Part shown: piece by piece, positions 1-5,161 of the stretch
Numbering within the stretch: the first letter of the stretch is position 1
Layout: the number at the start of each line of letters is the position of its first letter
From: Lachnospiraceae bacterium
Lineage (GTDB): Bacteria > Bacillota > Clostridia > Lachnospirales > Lachnospiraceae
Reading direction: 5' to 3'
DNA length: 5,161 nucleotides
Assembly (NCBI GenBank): GCA_017959525.1
Contig: JAGDAL010000294.1
Location: forward strand, 1 to 5,161
The notes under the pieces: generated by a model
The model's input: the letters and a program-made list of their open reading frames with translations, nothing else
What the model was told of the DNA's origin: nothing
Databases searched by the model: none
Made by a program: the position numbers and the translations under genes

Positions 1-973
1 CCATCTCAGCCAATAACTGGTTCAAGGTCTGTTCACGCTCATCGTTGCCGCCACCGAATCTGGTATCACGGCTCTTACCGATGGCATCAATCTCATCGAT
101 GAAAATAATACAAGGCGCTGCCTTCTGAGCTTCCTTAAACAAATCGAGGACAAGGGATGCACCCACGCCGACGAACATCTCTACGAAATCGGATCCGGCT
201 AAGGAGAAGAACGGAACACCTGCTTCTCCTGCAACTGCCTTGGCAAGCAAGGTCTTACCGGTTCCGGGAGGGCCTACAAGTAAGGCACCCTTCGGCAACT
301 TCGCACCAATCTTGGAATACTTCCGTGGATTGTGAAGGAAATCAACCACTTCCTGCAGAGACTCCTTCGCCTCGTCCTGTCCGGCAACATCCTTAAAAGT
401 CACACCGGTGGACTTCTCTACGTAAACCTTGGCATTGCTCTTACCAACACCCATGGCTCCGCCGCCCATACGACGCATCAAAAGGCCGAAAATAATCCAT
501 AGGATTGCCAGCGGAACTACCAGGCTTAAAATGTTATAGATCAAGGAAGTGGTGCTGTCGGAATTGCCACGGCTAATCTCCACGCCCTTGTCCTTCAATG
601 TCTTAATCAAATCCTCATCAGAGATGTAACCGGTATGATAGGTCACTTCCATCTTCTGGCCGGTGCTCTTGTAGTAAGCTTCCTGAACCTTCTTATCTTC
701 GTCTGATGCGGAAAAATTCGAGTCTTCCTTCAGGGTAATCTCAATCTGATTGCCGTCGAACTCTACGGACTTCACCTGCTCATCCTCTACCAACTCCCAG
801 AACTGGGTGTAGGTGATTTCCTGACGGGTAGAACCTCCGGCGGTATTGTACACATAACTAGTCACAAACAGCGCAATCAGTGAAAACAGTACGAACAGAA
901 GAATCGGCTGGCGAAACTTATTGTTCTTATCGTTCTTTCCCTGACCATTTTGATTCTGATCGTTTTCGTTCAT
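1..973 (-). CDS. ftsH: ATP-dependent zinc metalloprotease FtsH, N-terminal 324 residues (runs off the left edge)
   Basis: FtsH is a membrane-anchored hexameric AAA+ protease that extracts and degrades misassembled membrane proteins and some short-lived soluble ones. My translation shows a hydrophilic Asn/Gln/Lys-rich N-terminus (1-22), a first membrane segment (about 24-42), an extracytoplasmic domain (about 43-143), a second membrane segment (about 144-166), a Gly/Met-rich linker, and then the AAA domain. That domain has [13 protein letters not shown] (191-203), Walker A GPPGTGKT (234-241), the pore-loop MFVG just before 271, Walker B IIFIDEID (289-296), and [15 protein letters not shown] near the edge. 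The second region of homology, the arginine fingers and the HEXXH zinc site lie beyond the window. The start is set by GGAGGA at 978-983. An oddity is residues 271-279, which read GASLVLDLF where the family normally has GASRVRDLF. The gene has its own promoter and follows a terminator, so it is probably transcribed alone. Family assignment is very secure. Confidence 0.97.
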   Translation of the reverse strand, partial: MNENDQNQNGQGKNDKNNKFRQPILLFVLFSLIALFVTSYVYNTAGGSTRQEITYTQFWELVEDEQVKSVEFDGNQIEITLKEDSNFSASDEDKKVQEAYYKSTGQKMEVTYHTGYISDEDLIKTLKDKGVEISRGNSDSTTSLIYNILSLVVPLAILWIIFGLLMRRMGGGAMGVGKSNAKVYVEKSTGVTFKDVAGQDEAKESLQEVVDFLHNPRKYSKIGAKLPKGALLVGPPGTGKTLLAKAVAGEAGVPFFSLAGSDFVEMFVGVGASLVLDLFKEAQKAAPCIIFIDEIDAIGKSRDTRFGGGNDEREQTLNQLLAEM

Positions 974-988
974 AATATCCTCCAAACA

Positions 989-1020
989 ACGCGAACCTCT
1001 CGGGAAAACAAAGAGGGCGT
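989..1020 (-). other. Possible stem-loop in the ftsH leader
   Basis: In the transcript direction, ACGC-CCTCT pairs with AGAGG-(TTC bulge)-GCGT around an 11-base loop. This gives a 9-bp stem with a 3-base bulge that ends 5 bases before the Shine-Dalgarno sequence. No T-tract follows, so it is not a terminator. It could influence translation or mRNA stability of ftsH, but it may equally be chance. Pairing was done by eye. Confidence 0.3.
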
Positions 1021-1053
1021 GTGCTTCATTTCTAGACTTTTTTACATAGTGAC

Positions 1054-1082
1054 ATTATAAAAAACCTAGATTTTAAAAGCAA
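1054..1082 (-). promoter_or_regulatory. Predicted SigA-type promoter of ftsH
   Basis: On the minus strand, TTGCTT (-35, 1082-1077) is followed after exactly 17 bases by a perfect TATAAT (-10, 1059-1054). Transcription would begin near 1047, giving a leader of about 74 bases before the ATG at 973. The position between the ABC-operon terminator and ftsH fits an independent promoter. The -35 box matches consensus only in TTG, so strength may be moderate or depend on an activator. Confidence 0.65.
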
Positions 1083-1114
1083 TAGCACCACCTACAGTTT
1101 CATTTTCTTTTCAC

Positions 1115-1140
1115 AATTCGTTTAGAAATTCTTTAGAATT
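1115..1140 (-). repeat. Imperfect tandem 12-13 base repeat upstream of the ftsH promoter
   Basis: On the plus strand, AATTCGTTTAGAA (1115-1127) is followed directly by AATTCTTTAGAA (1127-1138), two near-identical copies about 12 bases apart in an AT-rich stretch. They lie roughly 33-58 bases upstream of the ftsH -35 box. A tandem regulator site or an UP-like element is possible, but AT-rich sequence makes chance similarity easy. Confidence 0.45.
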
Positions 1141-1153
1141 CATTGCAAACAAT

Positions 1154-1188
1154 TTAAAAAGACACCGGCCGAAATCGACCGATGTCTT
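1154..1188 (-). terminator. Intrinsic terminator of the ABC transporter operon
   Basis: Beginning 12 bases after the ATPase stop codon, AAGACATCGGTCG pairs with CGGCCGGTGTCTT through 13 pairs (two of them G-T wobbles) around a 4-base loop. It is followed on the minus strand by TTTTTAAATT. The plus strand lacks a T-run after the stem, so it acts in one direction. It separates the ABC operon from ftsH. Confidence 0.9.
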
Positions 1189-1199
1189 CGTTGCGTTTG

Positions 1200-1997
1200 T
1201 TATTTTGAAAGAATCGCCTGGTCGTTGGTGAATTCCTCACCGGAAACCTCTTCGAACTTGTGTAATAAGTCCTCGATGGTCAGGCGCTTCTTCTCCTCTC
1301 CCCTGATATCCAAGATGATGCGGCCCTCGTCCATCATAATGAGACGGTTGCCGTGAGCGATGGCATCACGCATGTTGTGGGTAACCATCATGGTGGTCAA
1401 TCCGTGCTCTTCTACGATGCGGTCGGTGGTTGCAAGCACCTTGGCTGCGGTCTTCGGATCTAAGGCTGCGGTATGCTCATCCAATAACAGCATCTTCGGC
1501 TTCTGTAAGGTTGCCATCAGAAGGGTCAATGCCTGACGCTGTCCGCCGGATAAAAGTCCCACTTTTGCGGTCATACGCTCTTCTAACCCTAAGTCCAAGG
1601 ACTGCAATAATTTCTTATACTCCTGTCGTTCTGCAGCGGTGATGCCCCAGCCCCACAAACGAAGCTTCCCACGACGGGCAGCAAGCGCTAAGTTCTCATC
1701 AATCTGCATATCTGCTGCAGTACCTGTCATCGGATCCTGGAATACACGTCCCAAGTACTTGGCGCGGCGGAACTCACACAGTCCGGTGACATTCACATCG
1801 TCAAAATAGATGCTTCCCTCATCCACCGGCCAAACGCCTGCAATCGCATTCAACAGTGTGGACTTGCCTGCGCCGTTACCACCGATGACCGTTACGAAAT
1901 CCCCGTCCTCCAATGTGAGGCTGACACCGTTCAGTGCCCGCTTCTCATTGATGGTTCCCGGGTTAAATGTCTTGTAAATATTTTTAATCTGAATCAT
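1200..1997 (-). CDS. ABC transporter ATP-binding protein (TrpXYZ-like / COG1101 importer family)
   Basis: This 265-residue cytoplasmic ATPase powers the importer encoded by the two preceding genes. All nucleotide-binding motifs are present: Walker A GGNGAGKS (39-46), Q-loop Gln87 in VFQDP, signature LSGGQRQ (149-155), Walker B MLLLDE (169-174), D-loop ALD (178-180) and switch His207 in VTHNM. The DEHTAALDP sequence after Walker B, with His where most ABC ATPases have Pro, is characteristic of this subfamily rather than a defect. The start overlaps the permease stop as ATGA, which implies translational coupling; GGAGAGGGG lies about 10 bases upstream. It is the last gene of the operon, followed by a strong terminator. 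ATPase function is certain. The substrate is not visible in this subunit; related operons are annotated as tryptophan or unknown-substrate transporters. Confidence 0.95.
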   Translation of the reverse strand: MIQIKNIYKTFNPGTINEKRALNGVSLTLEDGDFVTVIGGNGAGKSTLLNAIAGVWPVDEGSIYFDDVNVTGLCEFRRAKYLGRVFQDPMTGTAADMQIDENLALAARRGKLRLWGWGITAAERQEYKKLLQSLDLGLEERMTAKVGLLSGGQRQALTLLMATLQKPKMLLLDEHTAALDPKTAAKVLATTDRIVEEHGLTTMMVTHNMRDAIAHGNRLIMMDEGRIILDIRGEEKKRLTIEDLLHKFEEVSGEEFTNDQAILSK

Positions 1998-2917
1998 AAA
2001 TCATCCGCCCCTCTCCGGCCAGCTTTCCGGAAGGAACTGCTTGCCTTGCCTTTCAAATATGGAACTGCCAAGAATGCAGCCACAATGAGGGCCGTGAATA
2101 ATTTCAGACCGTCGGTCGGAACTCGTAACCAAGAAATGAATCCCATCACCATATAGTAAATCACACCGCCGATGATGACGAACACCAGACGCAGCATGAA
2201 GTTCGTACGCTTGCGAAACAGAGTATGGCAAGCCACTTCTCCGATGATAACCGCTGCCAAACCAATAACAATGGCGCCACGGCCCATACCTACATCGGTA
2301 AATCCATTCAGCTGTGCCATCAAAGAACCGGCCAGCGCAACCATGCCGTTGCTCAGTGCAAGTGCAATGACTTTCATCAGGCCAATGTTGATTCCCTGGG
2401 CGCGGCTCATGGCCGGATTGTTGCCGGTGGCACGAATGGCACTACCTTGTGCAGTACCGAAGTACCAATACATGACGCCGATGATTACTGCCGCAATGAT
2501 AATCTCCATGACAATGCTGATGCTAACGGCCAGCATGGAAACACAGAGACTGTACTTGCCTACGCCAATGGACTTATTAGCGCCGCCCAATAAAAAGATA
2601 TTCACGGAATACAGCGCCAACTGCATCAGAATACCGGAGAGAATATCCGGAATGCCAAGCAGGGTATGGAGTAAACCGGTGCATAGTCCGGCTGCCAAAC
2701 CTGCGGCAAACGCAGCTGCCATAGCTACCGGATACGGAACTCCGGAGGTAATCAATACCACGCATACAGCGCCGCCGGTAGCAAAAGATCCGTCTACCGT
2801 CAAATCTGCAAAATTCAAAATACGAAAGGTGAGATATACTCCCAAAGCCATGATGCCCCAGATAATTCCGATGGCAACATCGCCGGGCATACGATTCAAT
2901 AATGATACGAGTGTCAT
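1994..2917 (-). CDS. ABC transporter permease (COG4120, BPD_transp_2-type)
   Basis: A 307-residue integral membrane protein, the channel-forming subunit of the importer. I see about eight or nine hydrophobic segments, roughly at 14-31, 44-58, 62-86, 92-112, 133-153, 180-200, 214-230, 243-262 and 270-289. Family hallmarks are FRILNFADLTVDGSFATGG (31-49) and the cytoplasmic loop GSAIRATGNNPAMSRAQGIN (158-177), which resembles the ATPase-docking loop of the branched-chain amino acid (LivH/LivM) permease superfamily. The C-terminus is short and basic. The ATG lies 7 bases after the binding-protein stop; GAGGAG at 2928-2933, overlapping the end of that gene, is its likely ribosome binding site with a 10-base spacer. 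It overlaps the ATPase by 4 bases. Only one permease gene is present, so the membrane part is presumably a homodimer. Confidence 0.93.
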   Translation of the reverse strand: MTLVSLLNRMPGDVAIGIIWGIMALGVYLTFRILNFADLTVDGSFATGGAVCVVLITSGVPYPVAMAAAFAAGLAAGLCTGLLHTLLGIPDILSGILMQLALYSVNIFLLGGANKSIGVGKYSLCVSMLAVSISIVMEIIIAAVIIGVMYWYFGTAQGSAIRATGNNPAMSRAQGINIGLMKVIALALSNGMVALAGSLMAQLNGFTDVGMGRGAIVIGLAAVIIGEVACHTLFRKRTNFMLRLVFVIIGGVIYYMVMGFISWLRVPTDGLKLFTALIVAAFLAVPYLKGKASSSFRKAGRRGADDL

Positions 2918-2924
2918 GTGCCTC

Positions 2925-3959
2925 TTACTCCTCGGTCTTTATTTCTGCGTAGTCGGAAGGAATCTTAATGCCGAAGGTCTCTGCCAAAGTCGCATTGTAC
3001 TCCTTCTTTACTTCGTCTACATACTTAATATCCATGGTTGCAGGATCTGCCTTGTTTACAAGGATCTCATACGCCATCTCACCTGCGAGATATCCTACAT
3101 CATAGTAGCTGATGGTTAAGGTTGCTACACCACAAGCCTTGCAGATACCCTCTTCGCCTGCTAATACCGGAACACCTGCAGGAGTTACAACTCCACCGAT
3201 CAACTCTGCACAGCTTGCAGCAGTATTGTCGGTAGGAATATAGAGTACATCGCTGTCTGCGCAAGCAGTCTGGGTAACGGTAGCAACGTCATTGGTATCA
3301 GAGAATGTGAAAGAAGTTACGGTATAACCAAGCTTCTCCAATTCCTCTGTCATAACCTTGGCCTGATACTTGGAGTTCGCCTCAGCGGAGCAGTACAAAA
3401 TACCAACCTTCTTCGCATCCGGGAACAGTTCCTTCATCATCGCAGCCTGCTGATCCAAAGGTGCCAAATCGGAAACACCGGTGGCATTGCTGCCGGTTGC
3501 TCCGGTCCAATCCTCGGTCGCAATATCCAGTGCAACTGCATAATCGGTAACAGATGTGCCGACTACCGGAATCGTCGTAGTTCCGGAAACAGCAGCCTGT
3601 AATGCAGGAGTTGCATTGGCCATAATCAAATCATATTCGCTGGAAACAAATCCATTCACAATGGTATTACAATTGGCAGAATCGCCGGAAGCATTCTGAA
3701 CATCGAATTCCACCTGATCGCCCAACTTGTCACGCAAGGCATCCTGGAATCCTTCTGTGGCCAGATCCAATGCCGGATGCTGTACCAACTGAACGACACC
3801 TACGGTATATTTCTCCGGTGCTTCATCCACCGTCTGCTCTTCTACCTCTGTTTCGGTAGTGTCCGCGGTTGTCTGTTGAGATGCATCTACACCACATCCG
3901 GTGATGCCCATCACCAGCATAGATGCACAGAGTAAGCCTGTCAGTAATCTTTTTTTCAT
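2925..3959 (-). CDS. ABC transporter substrate-binding lipoprotein (TrpX-like, COG2984 / ABC_sub_bind)
   Basis: A 344-residue surface lipoprotein that captures the substrate for the permease. The N-terminus has a basic start (MKKR), a hydrophobic core and a lipobox ITGC with the modified Cys at 22, then an acidic Thr/Glu/Gln linker (23-49) that tethers the protein to the membrane. The mature two-lobed domain begins at KYTVGVVQLVQHPALD (50-65) and includes IPVVGTSVTD (130-139), FPDAKKVGILYCSAEANS (179-196) and GEEGICKACG (268-277), matching the order of motifs in this family. An in-frame ATG 35 codons upstream was not used: it would prepend a very basic segment ahead of the signal peptide, lies at the terminator/promoter junction, and lacks the AAGGAG site (3967-3972, 7-base spacer) that precedes 3959. 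Related proteins have been linked to tryptophan or, in C. difficile CD0873, tyrosine. The substrate here is inferred only as possibly aromatic. Confidence 0.94.
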   Translation of the reverse strand: MKKRLLTGLLCASMLVMGITGCGVDASQQTTADTTETEVEEQTVDEAPEKYTVGVVQLVQHPALDLATEGFQDALRDKLGDQVEFDVQNASGDSANCNTIVNGFVSSEYDLIMANATPALQAAVSGTTTIPVVGTSVTDYAVALDIATEDWTGATGSNATGVSDLAPLDQQAAMMKELFPDAKKVGILYCSAEANSKYQAKVMTEELEKLGYTVTSFTFSDTNDVATVTQTACADSDVLYIPTDNTAASCAELIGGVVTPAGVPVLAGEEGICKACGVATLTISYYDVGYLAGEMAYEILVNKADPATMDIKYVDEVKKEYNATLAETFGIKIPSDYAEIKTEE

Positions 3960-3997
3960 CCTTTTTCTCCTTTTACTTTTTCTTTTTTTCTTTTCCC
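3960..3997 (-). promoter_or_regulatory. Purine-rich leader and ribosome binding site of the ABC operon
   Basis: The 38 bases before the lipoprotein ATG are all A or G on the minus strand except for a single T. The tract contains the AAGGAG Shine-Dalgarno (3967-3972). Such a leader would be unstructured and favour efficient translation initiation. No riboswitch or T-box fits in the roughly 54-base leader between the predicted transcription start and the ATG. Confidence 0.7.
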
Positions 3998-4010
3998 TAA
4001 AGTCAAAAAA
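3995..4010 (-). repeat. Downstream copy of the promoter-region repeat (GACTTTAGGG half-site)
   Basis: On the minus strand, TTTTTTGACTTTAGGG here repeats TTTTTGACTTTAAGGG at 4051-4036 with a one-base indel. The copies start about 41 bases apart, close to four helical turns. No -10 box follows this copy at promoter spacing, so it is not an obvious second promoter. It falls just after the predicted transcription start of the ABC operon, a typical place for an auxiliary operator. Confidence 0.45.
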
Positions 4011-4019
4011 CTTTCCTTG

Positions 4020-4048
4020 ACTATAGCACTTTAAACCCTTAAAGTCAA
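4020..4048 (-). promoter_or_regulatory. Predicted strong SigA-type promoter of the ABC operon
   Basis: On the minus strand, TTGACT (-35, 4048-4043) is followed after exactly 17 bases by TATAGT (-10, 4025-4020), and the bases before the -10 read TGC, giving an extended -10 (TGnTATAGT). Transcription would start near 4013, about 54 bases before the lipoprotein ATG. The first two bases of the -35 box are the end of the nadC terminator T-tract, so the operon begins immediately where the previous unit ends. Confidence 0.8.
4028..4045. promoter_or_regulatory. Candidate operator: 18-base palindrome in the ABC promoter spacer
   Basis: On the plus strand ACTTTAA-ACCC-TTAAAGT is a perfect 7-base inverted repeat around 4 bases. 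It fills the space between the -35 and -10 boxes and overlaps the last -35 bases. A protein bound here would block RNA polymerase, so repression is the natural reading. The regulator is unknown and its gene is not visible in the window. Palindromes rich in A and T arise by chance fairly easily, so this is a prediction. Confidence 0.45.
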
Positions 4049-4077
4049 AAAGAAAAGACCGCAAAATCGCGGTCTTT
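4047..4077 (-). terminator. Intrinsic terminator of the nadC unit
   Basis: Seven bases after the nadC stop codon, AAAGACCGC pairs perfectly with GCGGTCTTT (9 bp, 6-base loop GATTTT), followed on the minus strand by TCTTTTT. The strong GC core and T-tract make this a convincing rho-independent terminator. Confidence 0.92.
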
Positions 4078-4083
4078 CGTCAT

Positions 4084-4935
4084 TTATAAAACTCTTAAAT
4101 TCTTCAGGGATACGTCTAAGATCGGAGAGGAATGTGTTAAGGCTCCGGAGGATACATAATCCACACCGATATCGGTGATGGCCTTCACGTTCTCCTTGGT
4201 GATGTTACCGGAACACTCGGTCTCGGCACGGCCGTCAATGTAAGCAACGGCTTCTGCCATCTGCTCGTGACTCATGTTATCCAACATAATGATATCTGCG
4301 CCGGCTTCTACCGCCTCGCGAACCATGTCCATATTTTCTACTTCTACTTCAATCTTACGAACGAACGGTGCATAAGCCTTAGCTGCAAGAACTGCTTCCT
4401 TGACACCGCCTGCTGCATCGATGTGATTATCCTTCAGCAGCACGCCGTCGGATAAGTTGTAACGATGGTTGTATCCGCCGCCAACGGTCACTGCATATTT
4501 CTCGAAGATGCGGTTGTTTGGGGTGGTCTTACGGGTATCCAACAATTTGGTCTTGGTTCCTTCCAACAAGTCTGCCACACCTCTGGTGTAGGTTGCAATA
4601 CCACTCATGCGCTGTAAGTAATTCAACGCCGTACGCTCTCCGGATAACAACACGCGGATGTCACCGGTGACCTTGGCTAAGAGCTGCTTGTTCTTCACTG
4701 CATCTCCGTCCTTGGCATAGAACTCTACCTTGGTCTCCGGGTCCAGCAACTGGAAGGTACGCTCGAATACCTGTAATCCGGCGATGATTCCGTCCTGCTT
4801 ACAAATCAACTCTACGGTACCCAGCTTCTTCTCCGGCATCACCGCATTGGTGGTCACGTCCTCGCTGGAAATATCTTCTCTTAAGGCCTGCAGAATCAAC
4901 GGATCTGCATTCAGCTTCAGTGTAATGTCTGTCAT
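4084..4935 (-). CDS. nadC: Nicotinate-nucleotide diphosphorylase (carboxylating) / quinolinate phosphoribosyltransferase
   Basis: NadC joins quinolinate to PRPP and decarboxylates it to give nicotinate mononucleotide, CO2 and pyrophosphate, the step where de novo NAD synthesis enters the common pathway. The 283-residue protein is normal length. It has an N-terminal domain with DVTTNAVMP (26-34), ERTALNYLQRMSGIAT (100-115), LDTRKTTP (132-139), GGGYNHRYNLSDGVLLKDNHI (152-172), EVEVEN (196-201), IIMLDNM (215-221), ECSGNIT (240-246) and GVDYVSSGALTHS (257-269). By family knowledge the substrate and catalytic residues correspond to Arg101, Lys136, His157, Arg158, Lys168, Glu198 and Asp219, all present. 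The start at 4935 is preferred over an in-frame ATG 7 codons upstream because CTCCTT on the plus strand (4942-4947) gives AAGGAG with 6-base spacing, and the upstream ATG would overlap the previous gene. It is the last gene of its unit, followed by a terminator. Confidence 0.96.
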   Translation of the reverse strand: MTDITLKLNADPLILQALREDISSEDVTTNAVMPEKKLGTVELICKQDGIIAGLQVFERTFQLLDPETKVEFYAKDGDAVKNKQLLAKVTGDIRVLLSGERTALNYLQRMSGIATYTRGVADLLEGTKTKLLDTRKTTPNNRIFEKYAVTVGGGYNHRYNLSDGVLLKDNHIDAAGGVKEAVLAAKAYAPFVRKIEVEVENMDMVREAVEAGADIIMLDNMSHEQMAEAVAYIDGRAETECSGNITKENVKAITDIGVDYVSSGALTHSSPILDVSLKNLRVL

Positions 4936-4945
4936 ATTCTTCTCC

Positions 4946-5161
4946 TTACTCAGCATCCAGACGATGAATCTCGTCCCAAATCAGCTGCTTGTTCTCTTCG
5001 GCAAACTCCTCCAAATGATCGATGCGTGCCACAATGTGATATACCTTCTGTAACTCTTCCAAGGATAAGTTCAAGGTATCTTCGAATCTGGAAGCACGTG
5101 TTCCGTCATGATCGGTGTCCATGGCCGTCATACGAAGGGCTGCATTTTTTGCAAAAACCAG
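4946..5161 (-). CDS. C-terminal 71 residues of an unrecognised protein (runs off the right edge)
   Basis: An open frame enters at the right edge and stops with TAA at 4948-4946, 10 bases before nadC, whose ribosome binding site overlaps this stop codon region. That spacing indicates co-transcription and translational proximity with nadC. An internal ATG at 5131 lacks a ribosome binding site and the frame stays open upstream of it, so this is the tail of a longer gene. The visible part is charged and largely helical-looking: an ALRMTAMDTDHDGTR stretch, then SLEELQKVYHIVARIDHLEE and a Glu/Lys-rich end. In many Clostridia nadC follows nadB and nadA, but I do not recognise the NadB C-terminus here and assign no function. 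Confidence 0.75.
   Translation of the reverse strand: MVFAKNAALRMTAMDTDHDGTRASRFEDTLNLSLEELQKVYHIVARIDHLEEFAEENKQLIWDEIHRLDAE

Noticed and set aside
157..396. A short plus-strand open frame with an Arg-rich product opposite ftsH
   Set aside because: It lies wholly within the AAA domain of ftsH on the other strand and has no recognisable ribosome binding site or motif; it is a shadow frame.
2172..3119. A 315-codon plus-strand open frame opposite the permease and binding-protein genes
   Set aside because: It is antisense to two well-supported genes, its protein is Met/Pro/Ala-rich low-complexity sequence typical of a reverse reading of a membrane-protein gene, and it spans their boundary.
3960..4013. 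A riboswitch or T-box leader controlling the possible amino-acid transporter
   Set aside because: The predicted leader is only about 54 bases, nearly pure purine and without stem-loops, and the only terminator nearby belongs to nadC and lies upstream of the promoter.
3960..4064. A 35-codon N-terminal extension of the substrate-binding protein starting at 4064
   Set aside because: It begins inside the nadC terminator, has no ribosome binding site, puts a highly basic segment before a proper signal peptide, and the ATG at 3959 has an ideal AAGGAG site. The extension is the translated leader.
4936..4956. An upstream ATG extending nadC by seven codons
   Set aside because: It would overlap the previous gene's end, and the AAGGAG sequence falls inside this extension at the right distance for the ATG at 4935.
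1..5161. A mobile element, defence system or CRISPR array
   Set aside because: All genes are recognisable housekeeping or transport families apart from one partial frame. There are no transposase, integrase or nuclease motifs and no regularly spaced repeats.

Overview
The window looks like chromosomal housekeeping DNA from a Gram-positive anaerobe of the Clostridia, most likely a Lachnospiraceae relative. This is inferred from the FtsH sequence style (a DAIGKSRD stretch followed by [15 protein letters not shown]), the strong AAGGAG-type ribosome binding sites, the lipoprotein-type substrate-binding protein and the moderate base composition. All five protein-coding genes I can support lie on the minus strand, so transcription runs from high to low coordinates. 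I see no mobile elements, CRISPR arrays, tRNAs or rRNAs.

Read in the direction of transcription, the layout is as follows. (1) At 5161-4946 is the 3' end of an unrecognised gene, followed after 10 bases by nadC (4935-4084), quinolinate phosphoribosyltransferase of NAD synthesis. Together they end at a strong intrinsic terminator (4077-4047). (2) A promoter (4048-4020) starts inside the T-tract of that terminator and drives a three-gene ABC import operon. The genes encode a substrate-binding lipoprotein (3959-2925), a permease (2917-1994) and an ATPase (1997-1200, overlapping the permease by 4 bases). The set matches the COG2984/COG4120/COG1101 family that includes the TrpXYZ-type transporters. 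Its substrate cannot be fixed from sequence; aromatic amino acids are the best guess. The operon ends at a second intrinsic terminator (1188-1154). (3) ftsH follows from its own promoter (1082-1054) and runs off the left edge after 324 codons.

The genes form three separate transcription units with sharp boundaries. The nadC unit makes NAD precursor, the ABC unit probably imports a small metabolite, and FtsH is the membrane protein quality-control protease. No shared pathway is shown by the sequence.

I found no undescribed multi-gene system. The points most worth a second look are two adjacent Arg-to-Leu differences in a highly conserved part of the FtsH AAA domain, an 18-base palindrome sitting exactly between the -35 and -10 boxes of the ABC promoter with a repeated half-site about 41 bases downstream, and the tandem repeat upstream of the ftsH promoter.
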